Shown here piece after piece: positions 52,985 through 63,436 of a DNA stretch of 64,000 bases (position 1 is the stretch's first letter; every line of letters begins with the position of its first letter). Origin of the DNA: DASPLX01 sp035627375 (GTDB taxonomy: Bacteria > Pseudomonadota > Gammaproteobacteria > Burkholderiales > Burkholderiaceae_D); assembly GCA_035627375.1 (NCBI GenBank), contig DASPLX010000091.1, forward strand, positions 1-64,000, in the 5' to 3' direction. The notes below the pieces were generated by a model. That model saw nothing but the letters and a program-made list of their open reading frames with translations. It did no database searches and was not told the DNA's origin. A program made the translations under genes and the position numbers.

Positions 52985-53987
52985 CGTTCGATAACAGCTT
53001 GGCTGTGATGTCGACGATCGGGATCACGCGTTCATAGGCCATGCGCGTCGGGCCGATGACGCCCAGCGTGCCGACGATCCTGCCGTTGACTTCGTAGGGG
53101 GCCGTGACGATGCTCATGTCTTCCACCGGCACCAGTTGCGATTCTCCGCCGATGTAGATCTGTACGCCGCTGGCCTTGCTCGAGACATCGAGCAATTGCA
53201 TCAGGCCGGTCTTCTGCTCGAACAATTCGAACAGCTTGCGCAGCGAACTCATGTTCGACGACAGGTCGCCGGAGAGGAGATTCCGTTCGCCGGAAATCAC
53301 GACATCCTCGGCATGCTCGGTCATGACATCGCTGCCGGCTTCGACCGCGGTCTGCATCAGGTGCGTCATGTCGTCGCGCAATTGGCGCAGCTCGCCTTGC
53401 AGGCGCATGCGCACTTCCTCGAAGCCGAGGCCGGCGAAATGCTGGTTCAGATAGTTGGCCGCCTGGATCAGCTGCGACGGCGTGTAATCGACGTCGGTCA
53501 GCAACAGCCGGTTCTGCACGTCGCCGCCGGGCGTGACGATCACCAGCAGGATGCGCTTTTCGGAGATGCGCAGGAATTCGATCTGCTGGAATACCGATTC
53601 CCGGCGCGGGGTCATGACGACGCCGGCGAATTGCGACAGCGACGACAGGATCTGGGCGGCATTGGAAATGATCTTTTGCGGCGAATGGTTCTGCAGCCGC
53701 GGCTGGACTTCGGATTCGAGCGCGGATTCGTCGATATGCCGCACCGTCAGAAGGGAATCGACGAACATGCGGTAGCCGCGCGGCGTCGGGACGCGGCCGG
53801 CCGACGTATGCGGGCTGGCGACGAAACCCATTTCCTCGAGGTCGGCCATGATGTTGCGGATCGTGGCCGGAGACAATTCGAGGCCGGAAATCTTCGACAG
53901 CGCGCGCGAGCCGACCGGCTGGCCGTCCGCGATATAGCGTTCGACCAGGGCCTTGAGCAGGGTTTGAGCGCGAGTGTCGAGTTGCAT
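52965..53987 (-). CDS. hrcA: Heat-inducible transcription repressor HrcA
   Basis: Represses class I heat-shock genes by binding CIRCE; activity is tuned by GroEL. 340 aa. N-terminal winged helix: QPVGSRALSKISGLELSPATIRN (in parts QPVGSRALS and SPATIRNIMADLEEMG), then SPHTSAGRVPTPRGYR, and a C-terminal GAF-like domain with VIGPTRMAYERVIPIV. Placed on the opposite strand to grpE-dnaK-dnaJ. No CIRCE was found near it or before grpE and dnaK, so its targets are probably elsewhere (groESL). Confidence 0.96.
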   Translation of the reverse strand: MQLDTRAQTLLKALVERYIADGQPVGSRALSKISGLELSPATIRNIMADLEEMGFVASPHTSAGRVPTPRGYRMFVDSLLTVRHIDESALESEVQPRLQNHSPQKIISNAAQILSSLSQFAGVVMTPRRESVFQQIEFLRISEKRILLVIVTPGGDVQNRLLLTDVDYTPSQLIQAANYLNQHFAGLGFEEVRMRLQGELRQLRDDMTHLMQTAVEAGSDVMTEHAEDVVISGERNLLSGDLSSNMSSLRKLFELFEQKTGLMQLLDVSSKASGVQIYIGGESQLVPVEDMSIVTAPYEVNGRIVGTLGVIGPTRMAYERVIPIVDITAKLLSNALSHSG

Positions 53988-54051
53988 ACAAGTATTTTAT
54001 GCGAGCGCAGGGGTGGATGATAGGGGTTGACGCAAATCGCGAGAGTCTCCT

Positions 54052-54777
54052 CTAGTCGTCTTCCGCGTTCGCGGCGCTTTCTGCGAGCCAGGCGTCGAGA
54101 TCGTGCAGGGTGCGGCAGATGGCGTCCGGACGAATATGTGGCGGACAGGTGCGCACCGGATCGATCTCGGCCCGGTTGATCCATATTCCATGCAATCCGG
54201 CTTTCTGCGCCCCCTCGACATCGAGCACCGGGTCGTCGCCGACGTAGGCCGCTTCCGCCGGTTGCACGCCGAGCGCCTCGCAAGCGGCATGGAAAATCGC
54301 TGCATCCGGCTTGGCGCAGCCCAGCTTGCGGGCCGAGATCGATACGTGGAAATGCCGCGCCAGGCCGATGACTTCGAGATCGGCCACGCCGTTCGTCACC
54401 GATCCGAGCTTGAGTCGAGCGGCAAGCCGGTGAAGCGCCGGTTGCACATCGGCAAACGGTTCGACCTGGTTGCGCGCCGCGGAAAACACGGCCATCGCGT
54501 CCAGTACCTTGCCTGTGTCCTCGCCGGCGGCTGCAAATGCCTCCAGCAGGCCGGCATGGCGCAATGCCCACATGTCATACCGGTAACGCGGATCGGCAGC
54601 GGCCAGTTCCAGGCGGCGGGCGCGCAAGGAGTCGATTGTATGCAGACGAGCGACGCCGACGGCGTGTTCGCGCAACCAGTCGTACAGCACGGCTTCGGCG
54701 CGCCTGATCACGGGAACGATAGGCCATAGCGTATCGTCGAGATCGAACAACACGGCTTTGATTCTTGGAACCGCCAT
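54052..54777 (-). CDS. HAD family hydrolase
   Basis: 241 aa haloacid dehalogenase-type phosphatase. Motif I DLDDT (nucleophile Asp) at residues 11-15; motif II in LGSVTNG; motif III Lys in KPDAAIF and motif IV GDDPVLDVEGAQKAG. A helical cap lies between I and II. Resembles YjjG/YigB-type phosphatases; substrate unknown. Upstream of hrcA on the same strand with a 64-base gap; divergent from nadK across a MITE-like element. Confidence 0.88.
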   Translation of the reverse strand: MAVPRIKAVLFDLDDTLWPIVPVIRRAEAVLYDWLREHAVGVARLHTIDSLRARRLELAAADPRYRYDMWALRHAGLLEAFAAAGEDTGKVLDAMAVFSAARNQVEPFADVQPALHRLAARLKLGSVTNGVADLEVIGLARHFHVSISARKLGCAKPDAAIFHAACEALGVQPAEAAYVGDDPVLDVEGAQKAGLHGIWINRAEIDPVRTCPPHIRPDAICRTLHDLDAWLAESAANAEDD

Positions 54778-54827
54778 AAACGATAAATAGGTGGGAGGGC
54801 CGGCTCTTTCAAGAGCATCGTTGGTGT

Positions 54828-54940
54828 CTAGAGGCTGTTATGAACTCAAACAGGGGCCACCCTGTGCGGCGCGGCGCGCCTGGCGCTGCATCCCTTCTCG
54901 ACCGAACGTGCCCCCTGTTTGAGTTCATAACAGCCCCTAG
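54828..54940. mobile_element. 113-bp MITE-like element with 33-bp inverted arms
   Basis: Left arm 54828-54860 and the reverse complement of right arm 54908-54940 match at 31 of 33 positions; both ends read CTAG outward. Loop of 47 GC-rich bases with no coding capacity. The arm core AGGCTGTTATGAACTC shares AGGCTGTT with the inverted repeat at 37386. CTAG ends could be a target duplication like those of some IS5-family elements (inference). It sits between the HAD gene and nadK. Confidence 0.6.
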
Positions 54941-54960
54941 GAGTGTCACTCGCAAGAAAT

Positions 54961-54966
54961 TATGAT
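54961..54966 (+). promoter_or_regulatory. Candidate -10 box of nadK
   Basis: TATGAT at 54961-54966 is 13 bases before the nadK ATG, so a transcript starting here would be nearly leaderless; no SD precedes the ATG. The matching -35 position (about 54938-54943) falls on the edge of the MITE-like element and has no consensus. Confidence 0.35.
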
Positions 54967-54978
54967 CTAATTTGCTGC

Positions 54979-55896
54979 ATGTCAGCCAAGCCGATATCTC
55001 CCGTCCCTTCCGCGTTTCAGACCGTCGCCATCGTCGGCAAGCATCCGGCCGCCGGCATCGAGCATTCGCTGTCGGAAATCGCCGGCTTCCTGGTCGGCAC
55101 CGGCCATACCGTCGTGTTCGAGGCGGAAACGGCATCTCATATCGCCTTCGGCGGTTTTGCCGCCATGACGCCGGCGGAAATCGGGGAGCACGCCGATGCG
55201 GCCATCGTCGTCGGCGGGGACGGCACCATGCTTGGCATTGCCCGCCAACTGGCTCCGTACGACGTGCCGCTGATCGGCATCAATCAGGGGCGGCTGGGCT
55301 TCATGACCGATATTCCGCTCGACCGCATGATGCCGGTGTTGAGCGAAATGCTAGGCGGAAAATTCGAGTCGGAGCAGCGCAGCCTGCTCGAAGGCGAAGT
55401 GTTGCGCGACGGGCAAACGATTTTCCAGGCCCAGGCATTCAACGATGTGGTGGTGTCGCGCGGCACCGGTTCCGGCATGCTCGAACTGCGGGTGCACGTC
55501 GACGGCCGTTTCATGTACAACCAGCGCTCGGATGGTTTGATCGTCGCGACGCCCACCGGCTCGACCGCCTATGCCTTGTCGGCCGGGGGGCCGCTGCTGC
55601 ATCCGAGCCTTGGCGGCGTGGTGCTGGTGCCGATCGCGCCGCATGCCTTGTCGAACCGCCCGATCGTGGTGCCGCAGTCGAGCGAAATCGTGATCGAGCT
55701 GATCGGCGGGCGCGACACCAGCGTCAACTTCGACATGCAATCGCTGGCCAGCCTGCAGCATCACGACCGCGTGGTCATCCGGCGCTCCCAGCATACGATT
55801 ACCTTCCTGCATCCGCAAGGCTGGAGCTATTACGATACCTTGCGCGAAAAGCTGCACTGGAACGAGTATCCGTCGGTTGAGGGTCAGTTAAAATAG
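54979..55896 (+). CDS. nadK: NAD kinase
   Basis: Phosphorylates NAD+ to NADP+. 305 aa from ATG 54979 (MSAKPISPV). Signature GGDGTML (near residue 80), GINQGRLGFMTD, and the second conserved block TPTGSTAYALSAGG. In-frame codons upstream to 54943 overlap the MITE edge and are not supported. No SD before the ATG. Followed by recN after about 100 bases; the order nadK-recN is common. Confidence 0.94.
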   Translation: MSAKPISPVPSAFQTVAIVGKHPAAGIEHSLSEIAGFLVGTGHTVVFEAETASHIAFGGFAAMTPAEIGEHADAAIVVGGDGTMLGIARQLAPYDVPLIGINQGRLGFMTDIPLDRMMPVLSEMLGGKFESEQRSLLEGEVLRDGQTIFQAQAFNDVVVSRGTGSGMLELRVHVDGRFMYNQRSDGLIVATPTGSTAYALSAGGPLLHPSLGGVVLVPIAPHALSNRPIVVPQSSEIVIELIGGRDTSVNFDMQSLASLQHHDRVVIRRSQHTITFLHPQGWSYYDTLREKLHWNEYPSVEGQLK

Positions 55897-55995
55897 CCGC
55901 CTTGCCCGCGCCGTCCGGCGCGGTTGAAATCGAAACGAATATTGTCTTGCCCGCAGCGGCGATGCTTGCGCGCGGGCACCTGAAAAGCCAATCAC

Positions 55996-57645
55996 ATGCT
56001 GCGTACACTTTCCATTCGCGATTTTGTGATCGTCGATGCCATCGAACTCGAGTTCGCGCCGGGTTTTTCCGTCTTCACCGGCGAAACCGGCGCCGGCAAG
56101 TCGATTCTCATCGATGCCTTGACGCTGGCGCTCGGCGGACGCGGCGATGCCAGCATGGTGCGCGAAGGCGCCGCCAAGACCGATATCAGCGCTGAATTCG
56201 CCACCACCGCGGAGGCCGATGCCTGGCTCGCCGTGAACGAATTCGGCAGCGACGAAGGCGGCGTCCTCCTGCGCCGCGTGATCGACAATGCCGGCCGTTC
56301 GAAGGCTTTCATCAACGGCATCGCCGCCACCGCAGGACAATTGCGCGAGATCGGCGAGATGCTGGTCGATATCCACGGCCAGCATGCGCACCAGTCGCTG
56401 CTGAAGGCCGATGCGCAGCGCATGCTGCTCGATTGCCAGGCTGGCCTGGTGGAGGAGGCCCGGGAAGTCGGCGTCGCCTACAAGGCATGGCGCGCGCTGG
56501 CGAAGCAGCGCGAGGAATTCGAAACCAACGCCAAGAACGTGCTGCTGGAACGCGAACGGCTCGAATGGCAAGTCGGCGAACTGGAAAAACTGGCCGTCAA
56601 GCCGGGCGAGTGGAGCGAGATCAGCAACGAACACAGCCGGCTGTCTCATGCGGCCAGCCTGCTCGAAGGCGCGCAGGAAGCCTTGACGATCATTTCCGAA
56701 GCGGATTCCAATCCGATCCTGTCGCAACTCTCGTCGCTGGTGCAAAAGCTGACCAAGTTGGCCGATATCGACGATGCCCTGAAACCGGTGGTCGATACGC
56801 TCGAGCCGGCGCGCATCCAGCTGCAAGAAGCGGTCTACGCGCTCAACGATTATCTCGATCGGGTGGAGCTCGATCCGCAACGCCTGCAAGCGGTCGAGGC
56901 GCGACTGGAAGCGATCCATTCGACGGCGCGCAAGTTCCGGGTCGCGCCGGAAGATCTGCCGCGGGAGTTCGAAACCCTGTCGGCGCAGTTGAGGCAATTG
57001 GCCGACGCCAGCGACCTCGATGCCTTGCGCGCGCAAGAGGAAAAGCTGAAGGCGGCCTACCTGGGCGCGGCGCAAAAGCTGTCGAAGGCGCGTGCCAAGG
57101 CGGCCAAGGCGCTCGGCGACGCGGTGACCGCCGCGATGCAAGACTTGAGCATGTCCGGCGGGCGTTTCGAAATCGCCCTGCATGCCTGCGAGCCGGCCGC
57201 CTACGGTATCGAACAAGTCGAATTCATGGTGGCCGGACACGCCGGGACCAGCTTGCGTCCGCTCGCGAAAGTCGCATCGGGCGGCGAACTGGCGCGTATT
57301 TCGCTCGCGATTTCCGTGATCACCTCGACCGCGACCGCGACCCCAACCTTGATTTTCGACGAAGTCGACAGCGGCATCGGCGGCGGCGTAGCGGAAGTCG
57401 TCGGTCGCCTGTTGAAACGCCTCGGACAGGATCGCCAGGTATTATGCGTGACTCATCTGCCGCAGGTCGCAAGCCAAGCCAACGAACACTTTCAGGTCAG
57501 CAAGAAGAGTGCCGGCGGCAAGACCGTTTCGTGCATCGACGCGCTCGATGCCAAGGCGCGCGTCGAGGAAATCGCGCGCATGCTCGGCGGCATCGAGATT
57601 ACCGCGACGACGCGCAAGCATGCGCGCGAATTGCTGGCGCTCTGA
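55996..57645 (+). CDS. recN: DNA repair protein RecN
   Basis: SMC-like ATPase in double-strand break repair. 549 aa. N-terminal LRTLSIRDFVIVDAIELEF, Walker A TGETGAGKSIL (about residues 29-39), a central coiled coil (about 150-380), then ABC signature VASGGELARISLA and Walker B TLIFDEVDSGIGG. Start ATG 55996. Often LexA-controlled, but I see no clear SOS box in the 100-base gap before it. Confidence 0.96.
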   Translation: MLRTLSIRDFVIVDAIELEFAPGFSVFTGETGAGKSILIDALTLALGGRGDASMVREGAAKTDISAEFATTAEADAWLAVNEFGSDEGGVLLRRVIDNAGRSKAFINGIAATAGQLREIGEMLVDIHGQHAHQSLLKADAQRMLLDCQAGLVEEAREVGVAYKAWRALAKQREEFETNAKNVLLERERLEWQVGELEKLAVKPGEWSEISNEHSRLSHAASLLEGAQEALTIISEADSNPILSQLSSLVQKLTKLADIDDALKPVVDTLEPARIQLQEAVYALNDYLDRVELDPQRLQAVEARLEAIHSTARKFRVAPEDLPREFETLSAQLRQLADASDLDALRAQEEKLKAAYLGAAQKLSKARAKAAKALGDAVTAAMQDLSMSGGRFEIALHACEPAAYGIEQVEFMVAGHAGTSLRPLAKVASGGELARISLAISVITSTATATPTLIFDEVDSGIGGGVAEVVGRLLKRLGQDRQVLCVTHLPQVASQANEHFQVSKKSAGGKTVSCIDALDAKARVEEIARMLGGIEITATTRKHARELLAL

Positions 57646-57677
57646 CCCGACCCTGACTCTTCGCTCGACAAGAACAC

Positions 57678-58784
57678 ATGTCCTTTCGCAAAGAACCGCC
57701 GCATTCGCACAAAGACATCGCCAAGACCGCCGTTGTGCTCGTCAATCTCGGCACGCCGGAGGCGCCCACCGCCGCCGCCGTGCGTCCCTACCTGCGCGAG
57801 TTCCTGTCGGACCCGCGCGTGGTCGAGATCCCGAAAGCGATCTGGTGGTTCATTCTGAACGGCGTCATCCTGCCGTTCCGCGCCGGCAAATCGGCACAGA
57901 AATACGCTTCGATCTGGACCAAGGACGGCTCCCCCCTGAAGGTCTGGACCGAGAGGCAAGCGGCCCTGTTGCGCGGCTACCTCGGCGAGCGCGGGCATCA
58001 GGTGCAGGTCGCCTATGCCATGCGCTACGGCAAGCCGGCGCTGCCGCAGGTGCTCGATCAATTGAAGGCCGACGGCTGCGATCGCATCCTGATCCTGCCG
58101 GCCTATCCGCAATATTCCGGTACGACGACGGCTTCGATCTATGACGCCGTGTTCGCCCATTACGCCCGGGTGCGCAATGTGCCTGAATTACGCTTCGTCA
58201 AGCATTATCACGACGAAGAGGCGTATGTGCTGGCGCTGAAGCGCACGGTGCTGGCCTATTGGGAAGCGAACGGCCGGCCGGACAAGCTGGTCATGAGTTT
58301 TCACGGCACACCGAAACGGACTCTTCTTCTCGGCGATCCGTATTTTTGCGAATGCCAGAAGACGGGGCGCCTGCTGGCGGCCGAGCTCGGTCTTGCCGAA
58401 CATCAATATGCCGTGACTTTCCAATCGCGTTTCGGCAGGGCCGAATGGCTACAGCCTTATACCGCGCCGACCCTGCAGCAACTCGCCAAGGAGGGCGTAC
58501 GAAGGGTCGATGTCGTGTGTCCCGGTTTCGTGGCCGATTGCCTGGAAACGCTCGAGGAAATCGCGTTGGAGGGGCGCCAGACATTCCTGACGGCCGGCGG
58601 CCACGACTTCCACTACATTCCTTGCTTGAACGATTCGCCGGATTGGATGCATGCCCTGGCCGAAATCGCCGAGCAACATATGATCGGTTGGCCGACCATG
58701 CTGATACCCGCGCTGCGCGAAGAGCAGAGACGTGCCGCTGAGCTTGCCGAAGCGCGCGCCAAACGACTGGGCGCGGAGCAATGA
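57678..58784 (+). CDS. hemH: Ferrochelatase
   Basis: Inserts Fe(II) into protoporphyrin IX, last step of heme synthesis. 368 aa. N-terminal VVLVNLGTPEAPT; catalytic His in SFHGTPKR; conserved Glu in CPGFVADCLETLEEI; YPQYSGTTT. Placed between recN and the grpE-dnaK-dnaJ block, which is common in betaproteobacteria. hemJ, giving its substrate, is also in the window. Confidence 0.96.
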   Translation: MSFRKEPPHSHKDIAKTAVVLVNLGTPEAPTAAAVRPYLREFLSDPRVVEIPKAIWWFILNGVILPFRAGKSAQKYASIWTKDGSPLKVWTERQAALLRGYLGERGHQVQVAYAMRYGKPALPQVLDQLKADGCDRILILPAYPQYSGTTTASIYDAVFAHYARVRNVPELRFVKHYHDEEAYVLALKRTVLAYWEANGRPDKLVMSFHGTPKRTLLLGDPYFCECQKTGRLLAAELGLAEHQYAVTFQSRFGRAEWLQPYTAPTLQQLAKEGVRRVDVVCPGFVADCLETLEEIALEGRQTFLTAGGHDFHYIPCLNDSPDWMHALAEIAEQHMIGWPTMLIPALREEQRRAAELAEARAKRLGAEQ

Positions 58785-58907
58785 ACGGTTGTCGCCGATG
58801 AAATGATCCGGGCCTCTAGCCATCGAGGGTGGAGCGTGCTTTCCGAAATACACGATCTGTGTCGGCTTCCGCATGGGCCGAAGCGGAATCGGCGAATTTG
58901 CCGTTTT

Positions 58908-59024
58908 TTATTGATAGAATAGCGCGCCCAATCGTTGCAGCGCGACAAGATCGGCGAAACAAAGCCACGTTGCCGTCAGCACAATATAGGCGAGAACAGT
59001 GGCGGAAATGAGCGGGAGTTTCAT
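58908..59024 (-). CDS. Putative small hydrophobic membrane protein, 38 aa
   Basis: ATG 59024 on the minus strand with GGAG six bases upstream, ending at TAA 58908. Translation begins MKLPLISATVLAYIVLTA and ends LQRLGALFYQ: one hydrophobic segment of about 18-20 residues (ISATVLAYIVLTATWLCF) after a Lys, then an acidic and a basic residue. No family recognised. Evidence is the SD, the single TM pattern and a plausible site upstream; there is no homology support from me. Could be a stress-related small membrane protein. Confidence 0.45.
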   Translation of the reverse strand: MKLPLISATVLAYIVLTATWLCFADLVALQRLGALFYQ

Positions 59025-59066
59025 GATGGACTCCGAACGATCCTTTCGTGCTCCATCCAGATATAT

Positions 59067-59082
59067 TTGACGGTTCTGTCAA
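59067..59082. promoter_or_regulatory. TTGAC-N6-GTCAA inverted repeat
   Basis: Perfect 5-bp arms (59067-59071 and 59078-59082) 43 bases before the small membrane ORF. On the minus strand its first half reads TTGACA, so it may combine a -35 box with an operator. Downstream a good -10 at standard spacing is not seen. Confidence 0.35.
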
Positions 59083-59402
59083 TTGCTAGAAAGCGATTGC
59101 CGCGTTGCCGATGCTTGCCAGGGAACAGTCCTGGCCGCGCTCGGCGCCTTGCTCTCGCTTCCGATCAACATGGCATAGCCTCCCAAATCGCCTGGGTGGG
59201 CCACCAGGACGCCGCCGCCGGCGGATTGCCTTTCGGCGCCTGTCTTTTCATCAGAGTCCATCATCATCCGATCCGTTCGCCTTGCCAATCCGCTGCGGGT
59301 AAATTCTGTGAAAAAAATGCAAGATTCGGCTGTATCGAAACCGGCCGCCGGCCGGGATAGGCGCCAGGCCATGGAAGGCGGGGATTTCCGTTGCCAATAT
59401 CC

Positions 59403-59430
59403 CTTGAAAAAGTAAGGGATAGCCCCATGT
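59403..59430 (+). promoter_or_regulatory. Sigma-32 (RpoH) promoter of grpE
   Basis: -35 CTTGAAA (59403-59409), 13-base spacer, -10 CCCCATGT (59423-59430). This matches the E. coli RpoH consensus closely (CTTGAAA / CCCCATNT). About 70 bases before grpE. Confidence 0.85.
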
Positions 59431-59499
59431 ACATGCCCATATCGCGGTTAACGATGCAAGTCATTCATAACTAAGTTATTGATAGTCGGAGACTTTTTG

Positions 59500-60099
59500 A
59501 TGCAGGAACAGGAAAAGATGCAGGATCAGGAACGTCCGGTCCAAGACAATCCGGCCGATCAAGCCGCGCAAGCGGACAAGGCCGCCGAGAACACGGAGCA
59601 GACCGAGGCAAAGATGGCCGAACCGGCCGCCGCGTCCGCCGATGGCGAGGCTTGGGAAGTCAAGCTGGCGGCTGCGGAGGCGCGGGCCGCGGAAATGCAG
59701 GATGCCTTCTTGAGAGCCAAGGCGGAAGCGGAAAACATCCGCCGCCGCGCCCAGGAAGATATATCGAAGGCGCACAAGTTCGCGATCGAGAACTTCGCGG
59801 AATCGATGGTGCCGGTGAAGGACAGCCTGGAAATGGCGCTGAAACTGGAAACGCCGTCGGTCGAAGCGCTGAAGGAAGGCGTCGAAATGACGCTCAAGCA
59901 GCTCAATTCCGCGTTCGAGAAAAGCCGCCTGCTTGAAATCAACCCGCAGCCGGGCGAAAAGATGGATCCGATGAAGCACCAGGCGATTTCGATGGTGCCG
60001 GCCGATCAAGCGGCCAACACGATCGTCAGCGTGCTGCAGAAGGGTTACATGATTTCCGATCGCCTGCTGCGCCCCGCGCTCGTGACGGTCGCGCAATAG
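59500..60099 (+). CDS. grpE: Nucleotide exchange factor GrpE
   Basis: Releases ADP from DnaK. 199 aa from ATG 59500 with GGAG upstream; a TTG at 59479 is rejected. The first 55 residues are low-complexity, rich in Gln, Glu and Ala; then a long helix (AEMQDAFLRAKAEAENIRRR) and the beta domain with MDPMKHQAISMVP and VLQKGYMISDRLLRPALVTVA. Under a sigma-32 promoter. dnaK follows after 105 bases with its own promoter. Confidence 0.96.
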   Translation: MQEQEKMQDQERPVQDNPADQAAQADKAAENTEQTEAKMAEPAAASADGEAWEVKLAAAEARAAEMQDAFLRAKAEAENIRRRAQEDISKAHKFAIENFAESMVPVKDSLEMALKLETPSVEALKEGVEMTLKQLNSAFEKSRLLEINPQPGEKMDPMKHQAISMVPADQAANTIVSVLQKGYMISDRLLRPALVTVAQ

Positions 60100-60131
60100 C
60101 CGCCGCCCGCGGGGATTTTGCAGAAAAGGCG

Positions 60132-60159
60132 CTTGAAAGCGATACCTTATTCCACATAT
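60132..60159 (+). promoter_or_regulatory. Sigma-32 (RpoH) promoter of dnaK
   Basis: -35 CTTGAAA (60132-60138), 13-base spacer, -10 CCACATAT (60152-60159). Same spacer as the grpE promoter. Located 46 bases before dnaK. Confidence 0.8.
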
Positions 60160-60204
60160 TCGAGTTATCCGAGTTACTAAACCAATTATTCAAGGGGTAC
60201 AAAC

Positions 60205-62169
<1,965 letters not shown>

Positions 62170-62181
62170 AATCATGCTTTG

Positions 62182-62254
62182 CCCGGCGGCCGCGTCGATT
62201 CGCGGCCGTCGGGAGTCGCCGAGCCGGGCGCCAGCCGCGCGGCTCGGCGTTTTC
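62182..62254 (+). terminator. Two tandem hairpins between dnaK and dnaJ
   Basis: First stem: 62182-62194 with 62201-62213 (13 pairs, one G-U). Second stem: GCCGAGCCG (62218-62226) with CGGCTCGGC (62240-62248), followed by a short T-run (GTTTTC). Likely a partial terminator or mRNA stabiliser that lets a fraction of transcripts read into dnaJ. Confidence 0.65.
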
Positions 62255-62287
62255 GCTTGGAAGACATAACCCGTAGGTGCCGACAAG

Positions 62288-63415
62288 ATGGCGAAACGTG
62301 ATTATTACGAAGTACTCGGCGTAGCGAAGAACGCCTCGGAAGACGAGATCAAGAAGGCGTATCGCAAGCTCGCTATGAAATATCATCCGGACCGCAATCC
62401 GGACAGCAAGAACGCGGAAGAAAAATTCAAGGAAGCCAAAGAGGCTTACGAGATGCTTTCCGACGCCCAGAAACGCGACGCCTATGATCGCTATGGCCAT
62501 GCCGGCGTCGATCCGAACATGGGCGGCGCCGGCGGCTTCGGCGCAGGCGCGGGCGGTTTCGGCGACGCTTTCTCCGACATCTTCGGCGACATTTTCGGCG
62601 GCGCCCGCGGCCGGTCGAGCGGACCGCAAGTCTACCGCGGCGCCGATCTGCGCTATAACCTCGAGATCTCGCTGGAGCAGGCGGCGCACGGTTTCGACAC
62701 CACGATCCGCGTGCCGTCGTGGGACGAATGCGATACCTGCCACGGCTCAGGAGCCAAGCCGGGCACCTCGCCGACCACCTGCACCACTTGCCACGGGCAG
62801 GGCACGGTGCGCATGCAGCAAGGCTTCTTCAGCATCCAGCAGACTTGCCACAAGTGCCATGGCACCGGCAAGATCATTCCGACGCCATGCCCGTCCTGCG
62901 GCGGTGCCGGGCGCATCAAGCGCAACAAGACGCTCGAGGTCAAGATCCCGGCCGGCATCGACGATGGCATGCGTATCCGCTCGTCCGGCAACGGCGAGCC
63001 GGGCATGAACGGCGGCCCGCCGGGCGACTTGTATGTCGAGATCCATATCAAGCAGCACGAGGTGTTCCAGCGCGACGGCGACGATCTGCATTGCGAAGTG
63101 CCGATCTCGTTCGCCAAGGCGGCGCTCGGCGGCGAAGTCGAGGTGCCGACCCTGAACGGCAAGGCAACGTTCGCGCTGCCGGAAGGAACGCAATCGGGCA
63201 AGACTTTCCGCTTGCGCGGCAAGGGCATCAAAGGCCTGCGTTCCGGTTATGCCGGCGACCTGTTCTGTCATGTGACCGTCGAAACGCCGGTCAAGCTGAC
63301 CGAGAAACAAAAGGATTTGCTGCGCGAATTCGAAAAGCTGACCGTCGAGGGCGGATCGAAACATAGTCCGCAATCGAAATCATGGAAAGACAAGGTCAAG
63401 GAATTCTTCGAGTAA
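62288..63415 (+). CDS. dnaJ: Molecular chaperone DnaJ (Hsp40)
   Basis: Co-chaperone that stimulates DnaK ATPase. 375 aa. J-domain residues 1-70 with the HPD in KYHPDRNPD; Gly/Phe-rich segment (about 75-105); four zinc-finger repeats CDTCHGSG, CTTCHGQG, CHKCHGTG, CPSCGGAG; C-terminal substrate domains. All parts intact. No separate heat-shock promoter seen; probably transcribed by read-through from dnaK. Confidence 0.97.
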   Translation: MAKRDYYEVLGVAKNASEDEIKKAYRKLAMKYHPDRNPDSKNAEEKFKEAKEAYEMLSDAQKRDAYDRYGHAGVDPNMGGAGGFGAGAGGFGDAFSDIFGDIFGGARGRSSGPQVYRGADLRYNLEISLEQAAHGFDTTIRVPSWDECDTCHGSGAKPGTSPTTCTTCHGQGTVRMQQGFFSIQQTCHKCHGTGKIIPTPCPSCGGAGRIKRNKTLEVKIPAGIDDGMRIRSSGNGEPGMNGGPPGDLYVEIHIKQHEVFQRDGDDLHCEVPISFAKAALGGEVEVPTLNGKATFALPEGTQSGKTFRLRGKGIKGLRSGYAGDLFCHVTVETPVKLTEKQKDLLREFEKLTVEGGSKHSPQSKSWKDKVKEFFE

Positions 63416-63436
63416 ACGCAAAGCAAGAACATCGCA

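Larger units (their letters stand above)
58785..59499. other. Intergenic region between hemH and grpE
   Basis: 715 bases with no large gene. It contains a probable 38-codon membrane peptide gene on the minus strand (58908-59024), a TTGAC-N6-GTCAA inverted repeat upstream of it, and the sigma-32 promoter of grpE (59403-59430). The stretch 59083-59400 shows open frames on both strands but no convincing start signals or family features. Confidence 0.6.

Noticed and set aside
54861..54907. Loop of the MITE-like element as a small RNA or tRNA fragment
   Set aside because: No tRNA fold and no promoter or T-run terminator.
59079..59372. 97-codon minus-strand frame between the small ORF and the grpE promoter
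   Set aside because: No clear SD, no hydrophobic or conserved pattern, and it ends at the -35-like repeat; kept as non-coding.
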